Below the pieces are notes generated by a model. That model was not told where the DNA came from, searched no databases, and saw only the letters and a program-made list of their open reading frames with translations. Shown here piece after piece: positions 24,897 to 33,938 of a stretch of 64,000 nucleotides of DNA. Position 1 is the stretch's first letter; each line of letters opens with the position of its first letter. The stretch is from Nocardioides sp. URHA0032 (GTDB lineage: Bacteria; Actinomycetota; Actinomycetes; Propionibacteriales; Nocardioidaceae). Position numbers and translations under genes: made by a program. The stretch covers positions 517,467-581,466 of the forward strand of contig NZ_KK211159.1 in NCBI RefSeq assembly GCF_000620645.1. The letters run 5' to 3'.

Positions 24897-26032
24897 CCGC
24901 GCACCTCCCGAGGCAGGCCGAGGATCCGCTCGGCGACGATGTTGCGCTGGACCTCGTTGGTGCCCGCGTAGATCGGCCCGGAGAGCGAGAACGTGTAGCC
25001 GTCGAGCCACCTCGACCCGACCTCGGCCTCCGGCCCGAGCAGGTCGAGCGCGGTCTCGTGAAGGGCGACGTCCAGCTCGGACCAGAACACCTTGTTGACC
25101 GAGCCGGCGGCGCCCATGTCGCCGCCTCCGGCCAGGCGGGTGACCGTCCCCCAGGTGTAGAGGCGGTAGGCCTGCGCACCGAGCCAGGCGTCGACGACAC
25201 CGTCCCTGAACGCCGGGTCGGGGCGCTCGCGGTAGAGGTCGACCAGGCGGTCGGCGGCGGCGCAGAAGCGGCCGGGGGAGCGCAGCGACAGCCCGCGTTC
25301 GTTGCCGGCCGTCGACATCGCGACCCGCCACCCGTCGCCGGGGGCGCCGAGCACGTCGGCGTCGGGCACGAACACGTCCTCGAAGAAGATCTCCGCGAAC
25401 CCGGCCTCGCCGTCGAGCTGGGCGATCGGGCGGACGGTGATGCCGTCGGCGTCGAGGGGGAAGAGGAAGTACGTCAGGCCGTGGTGCCGCTGGGCCTCCG
25501 GGTCCGAGCGGAACAGCCCGAACCCCCAGTGCGCGAACGTCGCCCGGGAGGACCAGGTCTTCTGGCCGTTGAGCACCCAGCCGCCGCGTTCGTCGTCGCG
25601 ACGTGCGGTCGAGCGGAGCGAGGCGAGGTCGGACCCGGCCTCGGGCTCGGACCAGCACTGCGCCCAGACCTGCTCCCCGGTCGCCATCGACGGCAGGAAC
25701 CGGTCCTGCTGGTCCGGGGTGCCGTGGTCGAAGAGGATCGGCGAGAGCAGGAAGATGCCGTTCTGGCTCACCCGGCCGGGCGCACCGGCGCGGTAGTACT
25801 CCTCCTCGAACACCACCCACTCGACCAGCGACGCCTCACGGCCGTGGTGCGCCTCGGGCCACGACACCACCGACCACCGGGCATCGGCGAGCTTGCGCTC
25901 CCACGCCTGGTGGGCGAGGAAGCCCTCGGCGGTGTCCATCGAGGGCAGCGGCTCGCCCGGCACGTTGGCCGCGAGCCACTCGCGTGCCTCGGCCTGGAAG
26001 GCGAGCTCCGACTCGCTCAGCGTCAGGTCCAT
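24893..26032 (-). CDS. fadE31: Acyl-CoA dehydrogenase FadE31
   Basis: A 379-residue full-length ACAD chain. It shows WAQCWSEPEAGSDLASLRST and VLNGQKTWSSRATFAHWGF (FAD and substrate-binding signature 1), and ends with GPIYAGTNEVQRNIVAERIL (signature 2). It belongs to the alpha-type subunits of heteromeric steroid ACADs by similarity to FadE30 in this window. It lies between fadD3 (5 nt gap) and fadE32 (4 nt overlap). Its position equals Rv3562, so it should act on a CoA thioester of the HIP pathway; the exact substrate is not shown by the sequence. Confidence 0.88.
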   Translation of the reverse strand: MDLTLSESELAFQAEAREWLAANVPGEPLPSMDTAEGFLAHQAWERKLADARWSVVSWPEAHHGREASLVEWVVFEEEYYRAGAPGRVSQNGIFLLSPILFDHGTPDQQDRFLPSMATGEQVWAQCWSEPEAGSDLASLRSTARRDDERGGWVLNGQKTWSSRATFAHWGFGLFRSDPEAQRHHGLTYFLFPLDADGITVRPIAQLDGEAGFAEIFFEDVFVPDADVLGAPGDGWRVAMSTAGNERGLSLRSPGRFCAAADRLVDLYRERPDPAFRDGVVDAWLGAQAYRLYTWGTVTRLAGGGDMGAAGSVNKVFWSELDVALHETALDLLGPEAEVGSRWLDGYTFSLSGPIYAGTNEVQRNIVAERILGLPREVRG

Positions 26033-26037
26033 CCCGG

Positions 26038-27564
26038 TCAGGCTTCCTTCTCCGTGTTCGGTGGTCGAGTAGCCGCCGAGGGACGAGGAGGCGTATCGAG
26101 ACCCCTCAGCTCCGTCTTCAGCACCTTGCCGGACAGGTTCCGTGGCAGCGCGTCGACCAGCTCGACGTGCCGCGGCACCTTGAAGTTCGCCAGCCGCTGC
26201 CTCGCGAAGGCGATGACGTCGTCGGCGGAGACCGACCCGACGACGTACGCCATGCCGACCTCGCCCATCCGCTCGTCGGGCACGCCGACCACGGCGACGT
26301 CGCTCACGCCGTCCATCCGGGCGAGCGCCTGCTCGACCTCGGCGGGGTACACGTTGAATCCGCCGGAGATGTACATGTCCTTGAGCCGGTCGGTGATGGT
26401 GAGGTTGCCGTCCTCGTCGAGCACGCCCACGTCGCCGGTGTGCAGCCAGCCGTCCCCGTCGATCGCCTCGGCGGTCGCCTCCGGGTCGTCGAGGTAGCCG
26501 AGCATCACGAACTCGCCGCGGACCAGGAGCTCGCCGTTCTCGGCGATGCTCGTCTCCATGCCGGGGATCGCGCGCCCGCAGGTGGTCGCGACCGTCTCGG
26601 CGGAGTCACCCTCGCGGCACATGGTCACGACCACCGCCTCGGTCATGCCGAAGGCCGTCACGACCTGGTCGATCGCGAGCTCCTCCCGCATCCGCTCGAT
26701 GAGCACGACGGGGACGACGGCGGCGCCGGTGACCGCGAGGCGCAGCGACGAGAGGTCGCGCTCGGTGCGTCCGGGAGCGGCGAGCAGGGACTGGTAGATC
26801 GTCGGCGCGCCGGGCAGCACCGTGATCCGCTCGGCCTCGATCAGCCGCATCGTCTCGTCGAGGTCGAAGGTCGCGAGCGGGTAGAGCGTCGCGCCGGTGA
26901 GCAGGCCGGTGACGATGCCGACCTTGTAGCCGAAGGAGTGGAAGAACGGGTTGACCACCAGGTACCGGTCGTCGCTGGTCACGCCCCCGAGAGAGCCCCA
27001 GGCATCCGCGACGCCGACCGTCTGCCGGTGCGCGGACATCGCACCCTTGGGGCGACCGGTCGTGCCCGAGGTGAACAGGATGTCGGCGACGTCATCGGGC
27101 GAGACCGCAGCCGCCACGGTGTCGATGTCTCCCGCCTCCGCCTCGACCGACGAGAGGTGCGCGATGTCGACGACCTCGCGCACGGTGGCGAGGTCGCTGG
27201 CGGCGCGCAGGTCGGCACCCTGGGTGCGCCCCAGGAAGCCGTCGGCGACCACCACGAGGACCGCGCCGGTGCGGTCCGCGAGGTCGGCGACCTCGTGCCC
27301 GGTGTACCGGGAGTTGGCAGGCACCAGCGTGCCGCCGGCGTACGACACGGCGAGCGCGGCCACCACCCAGTCGACGCTGTTCGGCGCCCAGACGACGACG
27401 CGGCCGCCCGGGGCGAGGCCGCGGAGCCGGTAGCCGGCCGCGGTGCGGCGCACCCGCTCGAGGAGCCCGGTGAACGAGAGCGACGCCCCGGCCTCGACGT
27501 ACGCCGCCTCGTCGCCGAAGCGTGCCGCGGCAGCACGGAGCACCCCGGGGACCGTGGTCCTCAT
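26038..27564 (-). CDS. fadD3: HIP-CoA synthetase FadD3 (AMP-forming acyl-CoA ligase)
   Basis: 508 residues; M. tuberculosis FadD3 has 507. It loads CoA onto HIP, the bicyclic propanoate left after HsaD cleavage, and so starts ring C/D catabolism. Adenylate-forming motifs are ILFTSGTTGRPKGAMSAH (P-loop), VTAFGMTEAVVVTM, GWLHTGDVGVLDEDG and the C-terminal LPRNLSGKVLKTELR with the catalytic Lys. ATG 27564 is supported by a strong ribosome binding site (ggaggtgac). It is the first gene of the minus operon and shares a KstR2-like palindrome with the divergent fadE30. Confidence 0.93.
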   Translation of the reverse strand: MRTTVPGVLRAAAARFGDEAAYVEAGASLSFTGLLERVRRTAAGYRLRGLAPGGRVVVWAPNSVDWVVAALAVSYAGGTLVPANSRYTGHEVADLADRTGAVLVVVADGFLGRTQGADLRAASDLATVREVVDIAHLSSVEAEAGDIDTVAAAVSPDDVADILFTSGTTGRPKGAMSAHRQTVGVADAWGSLGGVTSDDRYLVVNPFFHSFGYKVGIVTGLLTGATLYPLATFDLDETMRLIEAERITVLPGAPTIYQSLLAAPGRTERDLSSLRLAVTGAAVVPVVLIERMREELAIDQVVTAFGMTEAVVVTMCREGDSAETVATTCGRAIPGMETSIAENGELLVRGEFVMLGYLDDPEATAEAIDGDGWLHTGDVGVLDEDGNLTITDRLKDMYISGGFNVYPAEVEQALARMDGVSDVAVVGVPDERMGEVGMAYVVGSVSADDVIAFARQRLANFKVPRHVELVDALPRNLSGKVLKTELRGLDTPPRPSAATRPPNTEKEA

Positions 27565-27581
27565 GTCACCTCCGCAGGCCA

Positions 27582-27599
27582 ACCAAGCAATTGCTTGGT
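27582..27599. promoter_or_regulatory. KstR2-type operator between fadD3 and fadE30
   Basis: accaagcaattgcttggt is a perfect 18-bp palindrome. The reported KstR2 motif is AnCAAGnnCTTGnT; each strand here matches it in a 14-bp window with one mismatch (CAAT for CAAG), as if two overlapping sites were merged. TAGAGT (27599-27604) leaves 7 nt before the fadE30 GTG, compatible with a near-leaderless promoter. The kstR2 gene lies in the operon it would control. Confidence 0.75.
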
Positions 27600-27611
27600 A
27601 GAGTATCACCC

Positions 27612-28817
27612 GTGGACCTGACCTACTCCGAGGAGGACCAGGCCTTCCGCGCCGAGGTGCGGGGCTGGCTCGAGGAGCACCTGACCGGCGACTGGGCCGC
27701 GCTGCGCGGCCTCGGCGGTGCCGGTCGCGACCACGAGGCCCACGACGAGCGGCTCGCGTGGAACCGGCTGCTCGCGGAGCACGGCTGGACGTGCGTCGGC
27801 TGGCCGGAGGAGCACGGCGGCCGCGGGCTGAGCCTGGTCCAGCAGATGGTCTTCCACGAGGAGTACGCACGTGCGGATGCGCCGGTGCGGGTCAACCACC
27901 TCGGCGAGGAGCTGCTCGGGCCGACGCTGATGGCGTTCGGCACCGAGGAGCAGCAGCAGCGCTTCCTGCCCGAGATCGTGGCGGTCGAGGAGCTGTGGGC
28001 CCAGGGCTACTCCGAGCCGAACGCCGGCTCCGATCTGGCCAACGTGCAGACCAAGGCCCGGCTCGAGGGCTCCCCGGACGACGGGGAGTGGGTCGTCGAC
28101 GGCCAGAAGGTGTGGACGTCGAACGCGCACCTCAGCCAGTGGGCGTTCGTCCTGTGCCGCACCGAGCCGGGCAGCCAGCGCCACCACGGGTTGTCGTTCC
28201 TGCTGGTGCCGCTCGACCAGGACGGCGTCGAGGTCCGACCCATCGAGCAGCTCACCGGCGGCTCGGAGTTCAACGAGGTGTTCTTCACCGGCGCGCGGAC
28301 GCGGGCCGACCTGGTCGTGGGCGAGCCGGGGGAGGGCTGGCAGGTCGCGATGGCGCTGCTCGGCTTCGAGCGGGGTGTCTCGGTGCTCGCCCAGGTGGTG
28401 GGCTTCACCCGCGAGCTCGCGGGCGTCGTCGACCTCGCCAGGGACAACGGCGCGATCGACGACGCCCTGTTCCGCGACCGGCTCGCGGAGCTCCGGGTCG
28501 AGCTCGACGTGATGCGCTTCCAGGCGCTGCGCGGGCTCTCCACGGACGGCGGCGGCGGGGCGTCGATCTTCAAGCTGGTCTGGGCGAACTGGCACAAGCG
28601 GCTCGGGGAGGTCGCGATGGACGTCCTCGGCGCCGAGGGCTTGACCGCGGGTGCGCCGTACGAGCTGGACCGCTGGCAGCGACTCTTCCTGTTCTCGCGC
28701 TCCGACACCATCTACGGCGGCAGCGACGAGGTGCAGCGCAACATCCTCGCCGAGCGGGTGCTCGGGCTGCCCCGCGAACCCAAGGGAACCCCAGCCACCA
28801 GAGAGGCACGCGGATGA
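27612..28817 (+). CDS. fadE30: Acyl-CoA dehydrogenase subunit FadE30 (IpdE1)
   Basis: 401 residues from GTG 27612. It is the alpha-type ACAD: WAQGYSEPNAGSDLANVQTK, VVDGQKVWTSNAHLSQWAF and SDTIYGGSDEVQRNILAERV are the FAD/substrate signatures. With FadE33 (IpdE2) it is known to form the 5-OH-HIP-CoA dehydrogenase. The residues GGGGASIFKLVWANWHKRLGE lie in the helical domain used for flavin contact. The stop overlaps the ipdF ATG (ATGA). It is the first gene of the fadE30-ipdF-kstR2-fadA6 operon, the order of Rv3560c-Rv3556c. Confidence 0.9.
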   Translation: MDLTYSEEDQAFRAEVRGWLEEHLTGDWAALRGLGGAGRDHEAHDERLAWNRLLAEHGWTCVGWPEEHGGRGLSLVQQMVFHEEYARADAPVRVNHLGEELLGPTLMAFGTEEQQQRFLPEIVAVEELWAQGYSEPNAGSDLANVQTKARLEGSPDDGEWVVDGQKVWTSNAHLSQWAFVLCRTEPGSQRHHGLSFLLVPLDQDGVEVRPIEQLTGGSEFNEVFFTGARTRADLVVGEPGEGWQVAMALLGFERGVSVLAQVVGFTRELAGVVDLARDNGAIDDALFRDRLAELRVELDVMRFQALRGLSTDGGGGASIFKLVWANWHKRLGEVAMDVLGAEGLTAGAPYELDRWQRLFLFSRSDTIYGGSDEVQRNILAERVLGLPREPKGTPATREARG

Positions 28818-29596
28818 CCGCTCCTACCTACGTTCCCGGCCACGACCTGCTCGCCGGCAAGGTGGTCGCCGTGACCGCGGGCGCCGGCGCGGGCATAGGC
28901 GCGTCCGTGGTACGGCGGGCGCTCGAGGAGGGCGCGAAGGCCGTGGTCTTCAGCGACACCCACGAGCGCCGGCTCGCGGAGGCGGAGGCGAGCCTGGCCG
29001 AGGAGTTCGGCACGGACCGGGTGCGGCAGCTGGTCTGCGACGTCACCGACGAGGTCCAGCTCTCCGCGTTCCTCGACGTCGCGGACGAGCTCGGCGGGCT
29101 CGACGTGATGGTCAACAACGCCGGCCTCGGCGGCACCGCCAGCATCCTGGAGATGACCGACGACCAGTGGTCGAAGGTCCTCGACATCACGCTCACCGGC
29201 ACGTTCCGCTGCATCCGGGCCGCCGGGCAGCGGATGGTCGCCGCCGGCAAGCCGGGCGTGATCGTCAACAACGCCTCGGTGATCGGCTGGCGGGCCCAGG
29301 AGGGCCAGGCGCACTACGCCGCGGCGAAGGCCGGCGTGATGGCGCTGACCCGGTGTGCGGCGATGGACCTCGCGCCGCACGGGATCCGCGTCAACGCCGT
29401 GTCCCCGAGCCTGGCGATGCACCCCTTCCTCGCCAAGGTCACCTCCGACGAGCTGCTCGACGAGCTCAAGGCGCGCGAGGCGTTCGGCCGGGCGGCGGAG
29501 CCGTGGGAGGTCGCGAACGTGATGGTGTTCCTGGCGAGCGACTACTCGTCGTACCTCACCGGTGAGGTAGTCTCCGTGAGCAGCCAGCATGCCTGA
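28814..29596 (+). CDS. ipdF: Short-chain dehydrogenase/reductase IpdF
   Basis: A 260-residue classical SDR, equal in size to Rv3559c (262). The cofactor motif is VTAGAGAGIGASVVRRA, followed by VNNAGLGG, the catalytic Ser in VNNASVIGW and HYAAAKAG (YxxxK). It acts in ring C/D catabolism of HIP-CoA intermediates as a keto/hydroxy oxidoreductase; the precise step is from the literature on IpdF, not from the sequence. It overlaps kstR2 by 8 nt. Confidence 0.9.
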   Translation: MTAPTYVPGHDLLAGKVVAVTAGAGAGIGASVVRRALEEGAKAVVFSDTHERRLAEAEASLAEEFGTDRVRQLVCDVTDEVQLSAFLDVADELGGLDVMVNNAGLGGTASILEMTDDQWSKVLDITLTGTFRCIRAAGQRMVAAGKPGVIVNNASVIGWRAQEGQAHYAAAKAGVMALTRCAAMDLAPHGIRVNAVSPSLAMHPFLAKVTSDELLDELKAREAFGRAAEPWEVANVMVFLASDYSSYLTGEVVSVSSQHA

Positions 29597-30179
29597 GCCG
29601 GCGCCGGCCACGCGTCGGGAGGAGCTGCTCAGGATCGCGGCCGGACTCTTCGCGGAGAAGGGCTACAAGTTCACCACGGTCCGCGACATCGCCGACGCCG
29701 CCGGCATCCTGTCCGGGAGCCTGTACCACCACTTCGACTCCAAGGAGTCGATGGTCGACGAGATCCTCCGCACCTTCCAGGAGGAGCTCTTCGGGCAGTA
29801 CGACGAGATCCTCGCCGGCGACCTGGACCCGCTCGCGAAGCTCGAGCAGGCGGTGCTGGTCTCGTTCGACGCGATCGACCAGCACCGCGACGAGGTGGCG
29901 ATCTACCAGAACGACGCGGCCCACCTGCTGACCTTCGACCGGTTCGCCTACCTCGGCGAGCGGAACCGGCAGTCCCGGGAGGTCTGGCTGACGCTGCTGC
30001 AGAACGGCATCGACGCCGGCGTGCTGCGCGACGACCTCGACCTCGAGCTCACCTACCGCTTCATCCGCGACACCGTCTGGGTCGCGGTCTCCTGGTACCG
30101 ACCGGGCGGCCGCCGCACCCACACCGAGATCGCGCGGCAGTACCTGTCCATCCTGCTCGAAGGGATCCACCGTGCCTAG
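29589..30179 (+). CDS. kstR2: TetR-family repressor KstR2
   Basis: A 196-residue TetR regulator whose whole length resembles M. tuberculosis KstR2. The helix-turn-helix is TTVRDIADAAGILSGSLYHH (about residues 30-49). In the ligand domain VAIYQNDAAHL and YRFIRDTVWVAVSWYRPGG are near-identical to the mycobacterial protein. KstR2 is released by HIP-CoA and controls the ring C/D genes, which here are the two divergent operons at 23065-31347 and 36802-41975. It overlaps ipdF by 8 nt and fadA6 by 8 nt, so its dose follows the operon. Confidence 0.94.
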   Translation: MPEPAPATRREELLRIAAGLFAEKGYKFTTVRDIADAAGILSGSLYHHFDSKESMVDEILRTFQEELFGQYDEILAGDLDPLAKLEQAVLVSFDAIDQHRDEVAIYQNDAAHLLTFDRFAYLGERNRQSREVWLTLLQNGIDAGVLRDDLDLELTYRFIRDTVWVAVSWYRPGGRRTHTEIARQYLSILLEGIHRA

Positions 30180-31347
30180 CTCGACCAACGAGGCCTACAT
30201 CGTCGACGCCGTCCGGACCCCGGTCGGCAAGCGCGGCGGCGCCCTCGCCGGCGTGCACTCCGCCGACCTCGCCGCCCACACGATCTCCGCACTGGTCCGC
30301 CGCACCGGGGTCGACCCGGGCGCCGTGGACGACGTGATCCTCGGCTGCTGCGACACCATCGGCTCGCAGGCCGGCGACGTCGCCCGCACGGCCTGGCTGG
30401 TCGCCGGCCTGCCCGACCACGTGCCCGGCGTGACGATCGACCGGCAGTGCGGGTCCTCGCAGCAGGCCGTGCACTTCGCCGCCCAGGGCGTCATGTCCGG
30501 CACCCAGGACCTCGTGGTCGCCGGCGGGGTCCAGAACATGAGCGCGATCCCGATCTCGGCGGCCATGCTGGTGGGGCAGCGGTACGGGTTCTCCACGCCG
30601 TTCGCCGAGTCGCCCGGCTGGCAGGAGCGGTACGGCGACCAGGAGGTCAGCCAGTTCCGCTCCGCCGAGATGATCGCGGAGAGGTGGGACATCTCCCGGC
30701 AGGAGATGGAGTCCTTCGCGCTCGCCTCGCACGACCGGGCGCGGGCCGCGATCGCCGCGGGCCGTTTCAAGGACGAGATCGCTCCTCTCGCCCTCCCCGA
30801 CGGGCAGGTCTTCGACACCGACCAGTGCCCGCGCGAGACCTCGATGGAGAAGATGGCCGGCCTCGAGCCGCTCGCCCCTGGTGGCCGGATCACCGCGGCG
30901 GTCGCCTCGCAGATCTGCGACGCCTCCTCGGCGATGCTGATCGCATCCCGGGCCGCCGTGCGCGACCACGGCCTGACGCCGCGAGCCCGCATCCACCACC
31001 TGTCGGTGCGCGGCGACGACCCGGTCTGGATGCTCACCGGGCCGATCCGGGCGACCAGGCATGCGCTGGACCGGTCGGGGCTCACGATCGAGGACATCGA
31101 CCTGTTCGAGTGCAACGAGGCGTTCGCCTCGGTCGTGATCGCCTGGATGCGCGAGACCGGAGCCCCGCACGACAAGGTCAACGTGAACGGCGGCGGCATC
31201 GCGCTCGGGCACCCGATCGGGGCCACCGGCACCCGCCTGATGACCACCCTGCTCAACGAGCTCGAGCGCACCGGCGGGCGCTACGGCCTCCAGACGATGT
31301 GCGAGGGCGGCGGCCAGGCCAACGTGACCATCCTGGAACGTCTCTGA
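30172..31347 (+). CDS. fadA6: Acetyl-CoA acetyltransferase FadA6
   Basis: A 391-residue thiolase. The acylated nucleophile is Cys93 (DRQCGSSQQ), with His347 (ALGHPIGATG) and Cys377 (TMCEGGGQ) completing the active site. It catalyses CoA-dependent thiolysis in the last part of HIP degradation. The GTG start lies inside the kstR2 end (8-nt overlap). The order and strand equal Rv3556c. It is the last gene of the KstR2 operon; a 14-bp palindrome follows the stop. Confidence 0.92.
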   Translation: MPSSTNEAYIVDAVRTPVGKRGGALAGVHSADLAAHTISALVRRTGVDPGAVDDVILGCCDTIGSQAGDVARTAWLVAGLPDHVPGVTIDRQCGSSQQAVHFAAQGVMSGTQDLVVAGGVQNMSAIPISAAMLVGQRYGFSTPFAESPGWQERYGDQEVSQFRSAEMIAERWDISRQEMESFALASHDRARAAIAAGRFKDEIAPLALPDGQVFDTDQCPRETSMEKMAGLEPLAPGGRITAAVASQICDASSAMLIASRAAVRDHGLTPRARIHHLSVRGDDPVWMLTGPIRATRHALDRSGLTIEDIDLFECNEAFASVVIAWMRETGAPHDKVNVNGGGIALGHPIGATGTRLMTTLLNELERTGGRYGLQTMCEGGGQANVTILERL

Positions 31348-31362
31348 CCCCGTTCGGGCACG

Positions 31363-31376
31363 CCGGAACGTTCCGG
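31363..31376. other. 14-bp perfect palindrome after fadA6
   Basis: ccggaacgttccgg lies 15 nt after the fadA6 stop. It has no loop and no T-tract, so it is a poor terminator and more like a protein-binding site. It could serve the following metalloprotease promoter region (31377-31560). It does not fit KstR or KstR2 consensus sequences. Confidence 0.3.
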
Positions 31377-31563
31377 GAAACCCTGCGACAGTTGCACGTC
31401 TTCGCACTGCACATTTCCGCACGACTTCGCTGTTGACGCGATGTTCGGGCGCGGGCGACAGTTCGCGAGGTTCGTGTCTCGGGCGGTACCACACCTGAAC
31501 CCTCTGCGACGTCGAGCCATCTCATCGGGGGCTCCACCACGAGCCCGACCTCAAGGAGTGTCA

Positions 31564-33879
31564 GTGAAACGACTCGTCGCGGGGGGCTTCACCACAGCCC
31601 TCGTCTCGGCGTTGGCAGTCGTCTCGGTGCCCAGCGGCGCCGACGCATCAGCCACGACCGGATCCACCCAGAGTGCTCCAGCAGTGAAGTCCGTGCAGGC
31701 CCACGGCTCGGCGAAGAAGCAGGCCGCCGATACGGCGCGCAAGCTCGTCGCCTCGCCGCCGGCCGTCCTCAGGGCCACCTCGCACGACGCCTTCGTCGCG
31801 CGACCGGTGCAGTCCTCCCACGGCCTGCAGTACGTGCCGTACGACCGCACCTACCGCGGCCTGCCGGTCGTCGGCGGCGACTTCGTCGTCGTCACCGACT
31901 CCGCCGGCCGCCTGCTGGAGACCAGCGTCGCCCAGACCCGGGCGGTGCAGCTGTCCTCGACCACGCCGCACGTCGCGAAGGGCGCCGCGCGCCGGACCGC
32001 GCTGCGGCAGGTGACGCACGGCGGGTACGACGGTGCGACCCGCCTCGTCGTCCTGCAGCGCGGCAGCTCCGCGCTCGCGTGGGAGACGACCGTCGTCGGC
32101 TCGCGCGCGGGAGAGGCGTCCCGGCTGAGCGTGTACGTCGACGCGGTCTCCGGCCGCGTCCTGCACCGCGTCGAGCACGTCATGGAGGGCACCGGCAACG
32201 GCGCCTGGGAGGGCACCGTCAGCATCCCGACGTCCGGGTCCGGCTCGTCGTACTCGATGACCAACTCCAACGCCGCCACGATGAAGTGCCAGAACGCGTC
32301 CGGCAGCGTGACGTTCACCGGCACCGACGACAGCTGGGGCAACGGCGACCCGACCAACCGCGAGACCGGCTGCGTCGACGCCTTCTACAGCGCGGAGAAG
32401 GAGCGCCAGATGCTGTCGTCGTGGCTCGGCCGCAACGGCATGGACGGCTCCGGCGGCTGGGTGCCGATCCGAGTCGGCCTCAACGACGTGAACGCCTACT
32501 ACGACGGCACCCAGGTCCAGGTCGGCCACACCCAGACCGGTGGCAAGTGGATCGGCTCCGTCGACGTGGTGGCCCACGAGTTCGGCCACGGCGTCGACGA
32601 CCACACCCCGGGCGGCATCTCGGGGAACGGCACCCAGGAGTTCGTCGCCGACACCTTCGGCGCCGCGACCGAGTGGTACGCCAACAACCCGGCCGACGCC
32701 CCCGACTACACGGTCGGCGAGGAGGTCAACCTGGTCGGCAACGGCCCGATCCGCTACATGTACAACCCGTCCCTCGCGGGCGACGCCAACTGCTACTCGT
32801 CGTCCACGCCCACCAGCGAGGTCCACTCGGCCGCCGGCCCGGGCAACCACTGGTTCTACCTGCTCGCGGAGGGCACCAGCCCGACCGACGGCCAGCCGAC
32901 CAGCCCGACCTGCAACAGCACGTCGGTCACCGGCGTGGGCATCCAGAAGGCCATCACCATCATGTACAACGCGATGCTGATGAAGACCTCGACGTCGTCG
33001 TACCTGAAGTACCGGACCTGGACGCTCACCGCGGCCAAGAACCTGTACCCCGGCTCGTGCACGGAGTTCAACGCCGTCAAGGTCGCCTGGAACGCCGTCA
33101 GCGTCCCCGCGCAGACCGGTGACCCGACCTGCTCCACCTCCGGCGGGAACACGGTGACCGTCACCAACCCGGGCAGCCAGACCGGCACCGTGGGCACGGC
33201 GAAGACCCTGCAGATCTCGGCGTCCGACTCGGCGTCGGGCCAGACCCTGACCTACTCGGCCACCGGTCTGCCGGCCGGCCTGTCGATCAACGCCTCGACC
33301 GGCCTGATCTCGGGCACCCCGACCACGGCAGGTACCTACTCGTCGACGGTCAGCGCGAAGGACACCACGAACGCCACCGGCTCGGCCACGTTCACGTGGA
33401 CGATCTCCGGGACCGGCGGCGGCGGCTCCTGCACCGGCCAGAAGCTGCTCAACCCGGGCTTCGAGTCGGGGGCGGCCTCGTGGACCGCGACGTCCGGCGT
33501 GATCACGACCGACAGCGGCGAGCCGGCGCACGCCGGCAGCTACAAGGCGTGGCTGGACGGCTACGGGACCACCCACACCGACACGCTGAGCCAGTCGGTC
33601 ACGATCCCGTCCGGGTGCAGCGCGACGCTGTCGTTCTACCTCCACATCGACTCCGCGGAGACGACGACCTCGACGGCGTACGACAAGCTCACCGTCAAGG
33701 CCGGGTCGACGACGCTGGCGACGTACTCCAACCTCAACAAGGCCTCGGGCTATGTCCTGAAGTCGCTCAACGTGTCGTCGCTGGCGGGCCAGACGGTCTC
33801 GATCAGCTTCTCCGGCGCGGAGGACAGCTCGCTGCAGACCAGCTTCGTCATCGACGACACAGCTCTGACGCTGGGCTGA
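31564..33879 (+). CDS. Secreted M4 (thermolysin-like) metallopeptidase with Ig-like and C-terminal binding domains
   Basis: 771 residues from GTG 31564, which follows aaggag at 7 nt. The signal peptide is VKRLVAGGFTTALVSALAVVSVPSGADA. The propeptide region (FTP/PepSY type, residues ~60-205) ends before the mature domain. The zinc site is HEFGH (338-342) with Glu359 in QEFVADTFGA; His421 in EVHSAAGPGNHWFY is the transition-state histidine. After ~residue 535 comes a putative Ig-like (He_PIG) domain (GQTLTYSATGLPAGLSINAS), then a jelly-roll-like domain (LLNPGFESGAASWTA). It is an extracellular protease with no link to steroid catabolism. Confidence 0.88.
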   Translation: MKRLVAGGFTTALVSALAVVSVPSGADASATTGSTQSAPAVKSVQAHGSAKKQAADTARKLVASPPAVLRATSHDAFVARPVQSSHGLQYVPYDRTYRGLPVVGGDFVVVTDSAGRLLETSVAQTRAVQLSSTTPHVAKGAARRTALRQVTHGGYDGATRLVVLQRGSSALAWETTVVGSRAGEASRLSVYVDAVSGRVLHRVEHVMEGTGNGAWEGTVSIPTSGSGSSYSMTNSNAATMKCQNASGSVTFTGTDDSWGNGDPTNRETGCVDAFYSAEKERQMLSSWLGRNGMDGSGGWVPIRVGLNDVNAYYDGTQVQVGHTQTGGKWIGSVDVVAHEFGHGVDDHTPGGISGNGTQEFVADTFGAATEWYANNPADAPDYTVGEEVNLVGNGPIRYMYNPSLAGDANCYSSSTPTSEVHSAAGPGNHWFYLLAEGTSPTDGQPTSPTCNSTSVTGVGIQKAITIMYNAMLMKTSTSSYLKYRTWTLTAAKNLYPGSCTEFNAVKVAWNAVSVPAQTGDPTCSTSGGNTVTVTNPGSQTGTVGTAKTLQISASDSASGQTLTYSATGLPAGLSINASTGLISGTPTTAGTYSSTVSAKDTTNATGSATFTWTISGTGGGGSCTGQKLLNPGFESGAASWTATSGVITTDSGEPAHAGSYKAWLDGYGTTHTDTLSQSVTIPSGCSATLSFYLHIDSAETTTSTAYDKLTVKAGSTTLATYSNLNKASGYVLKSLNVSSLAGQTVSISFSGAEDSSLQTSFVIDDTALTLG

Positions 33880-33938
33880 TGCTGGGCTGAACCACACGGG
33901 TCGGCGTGGGTCCTCGGGGGCCCACGCCGATCTGCGTC

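Noticed and set aside
31363..31376. KstR or KstR2 site in the palindrome after fadA6
   Set aside because: ccggaacgttccgg has AACGTT without the 2-nt spacer of KstR and lacks CAAG/CTTG, so it does not fit either motif.
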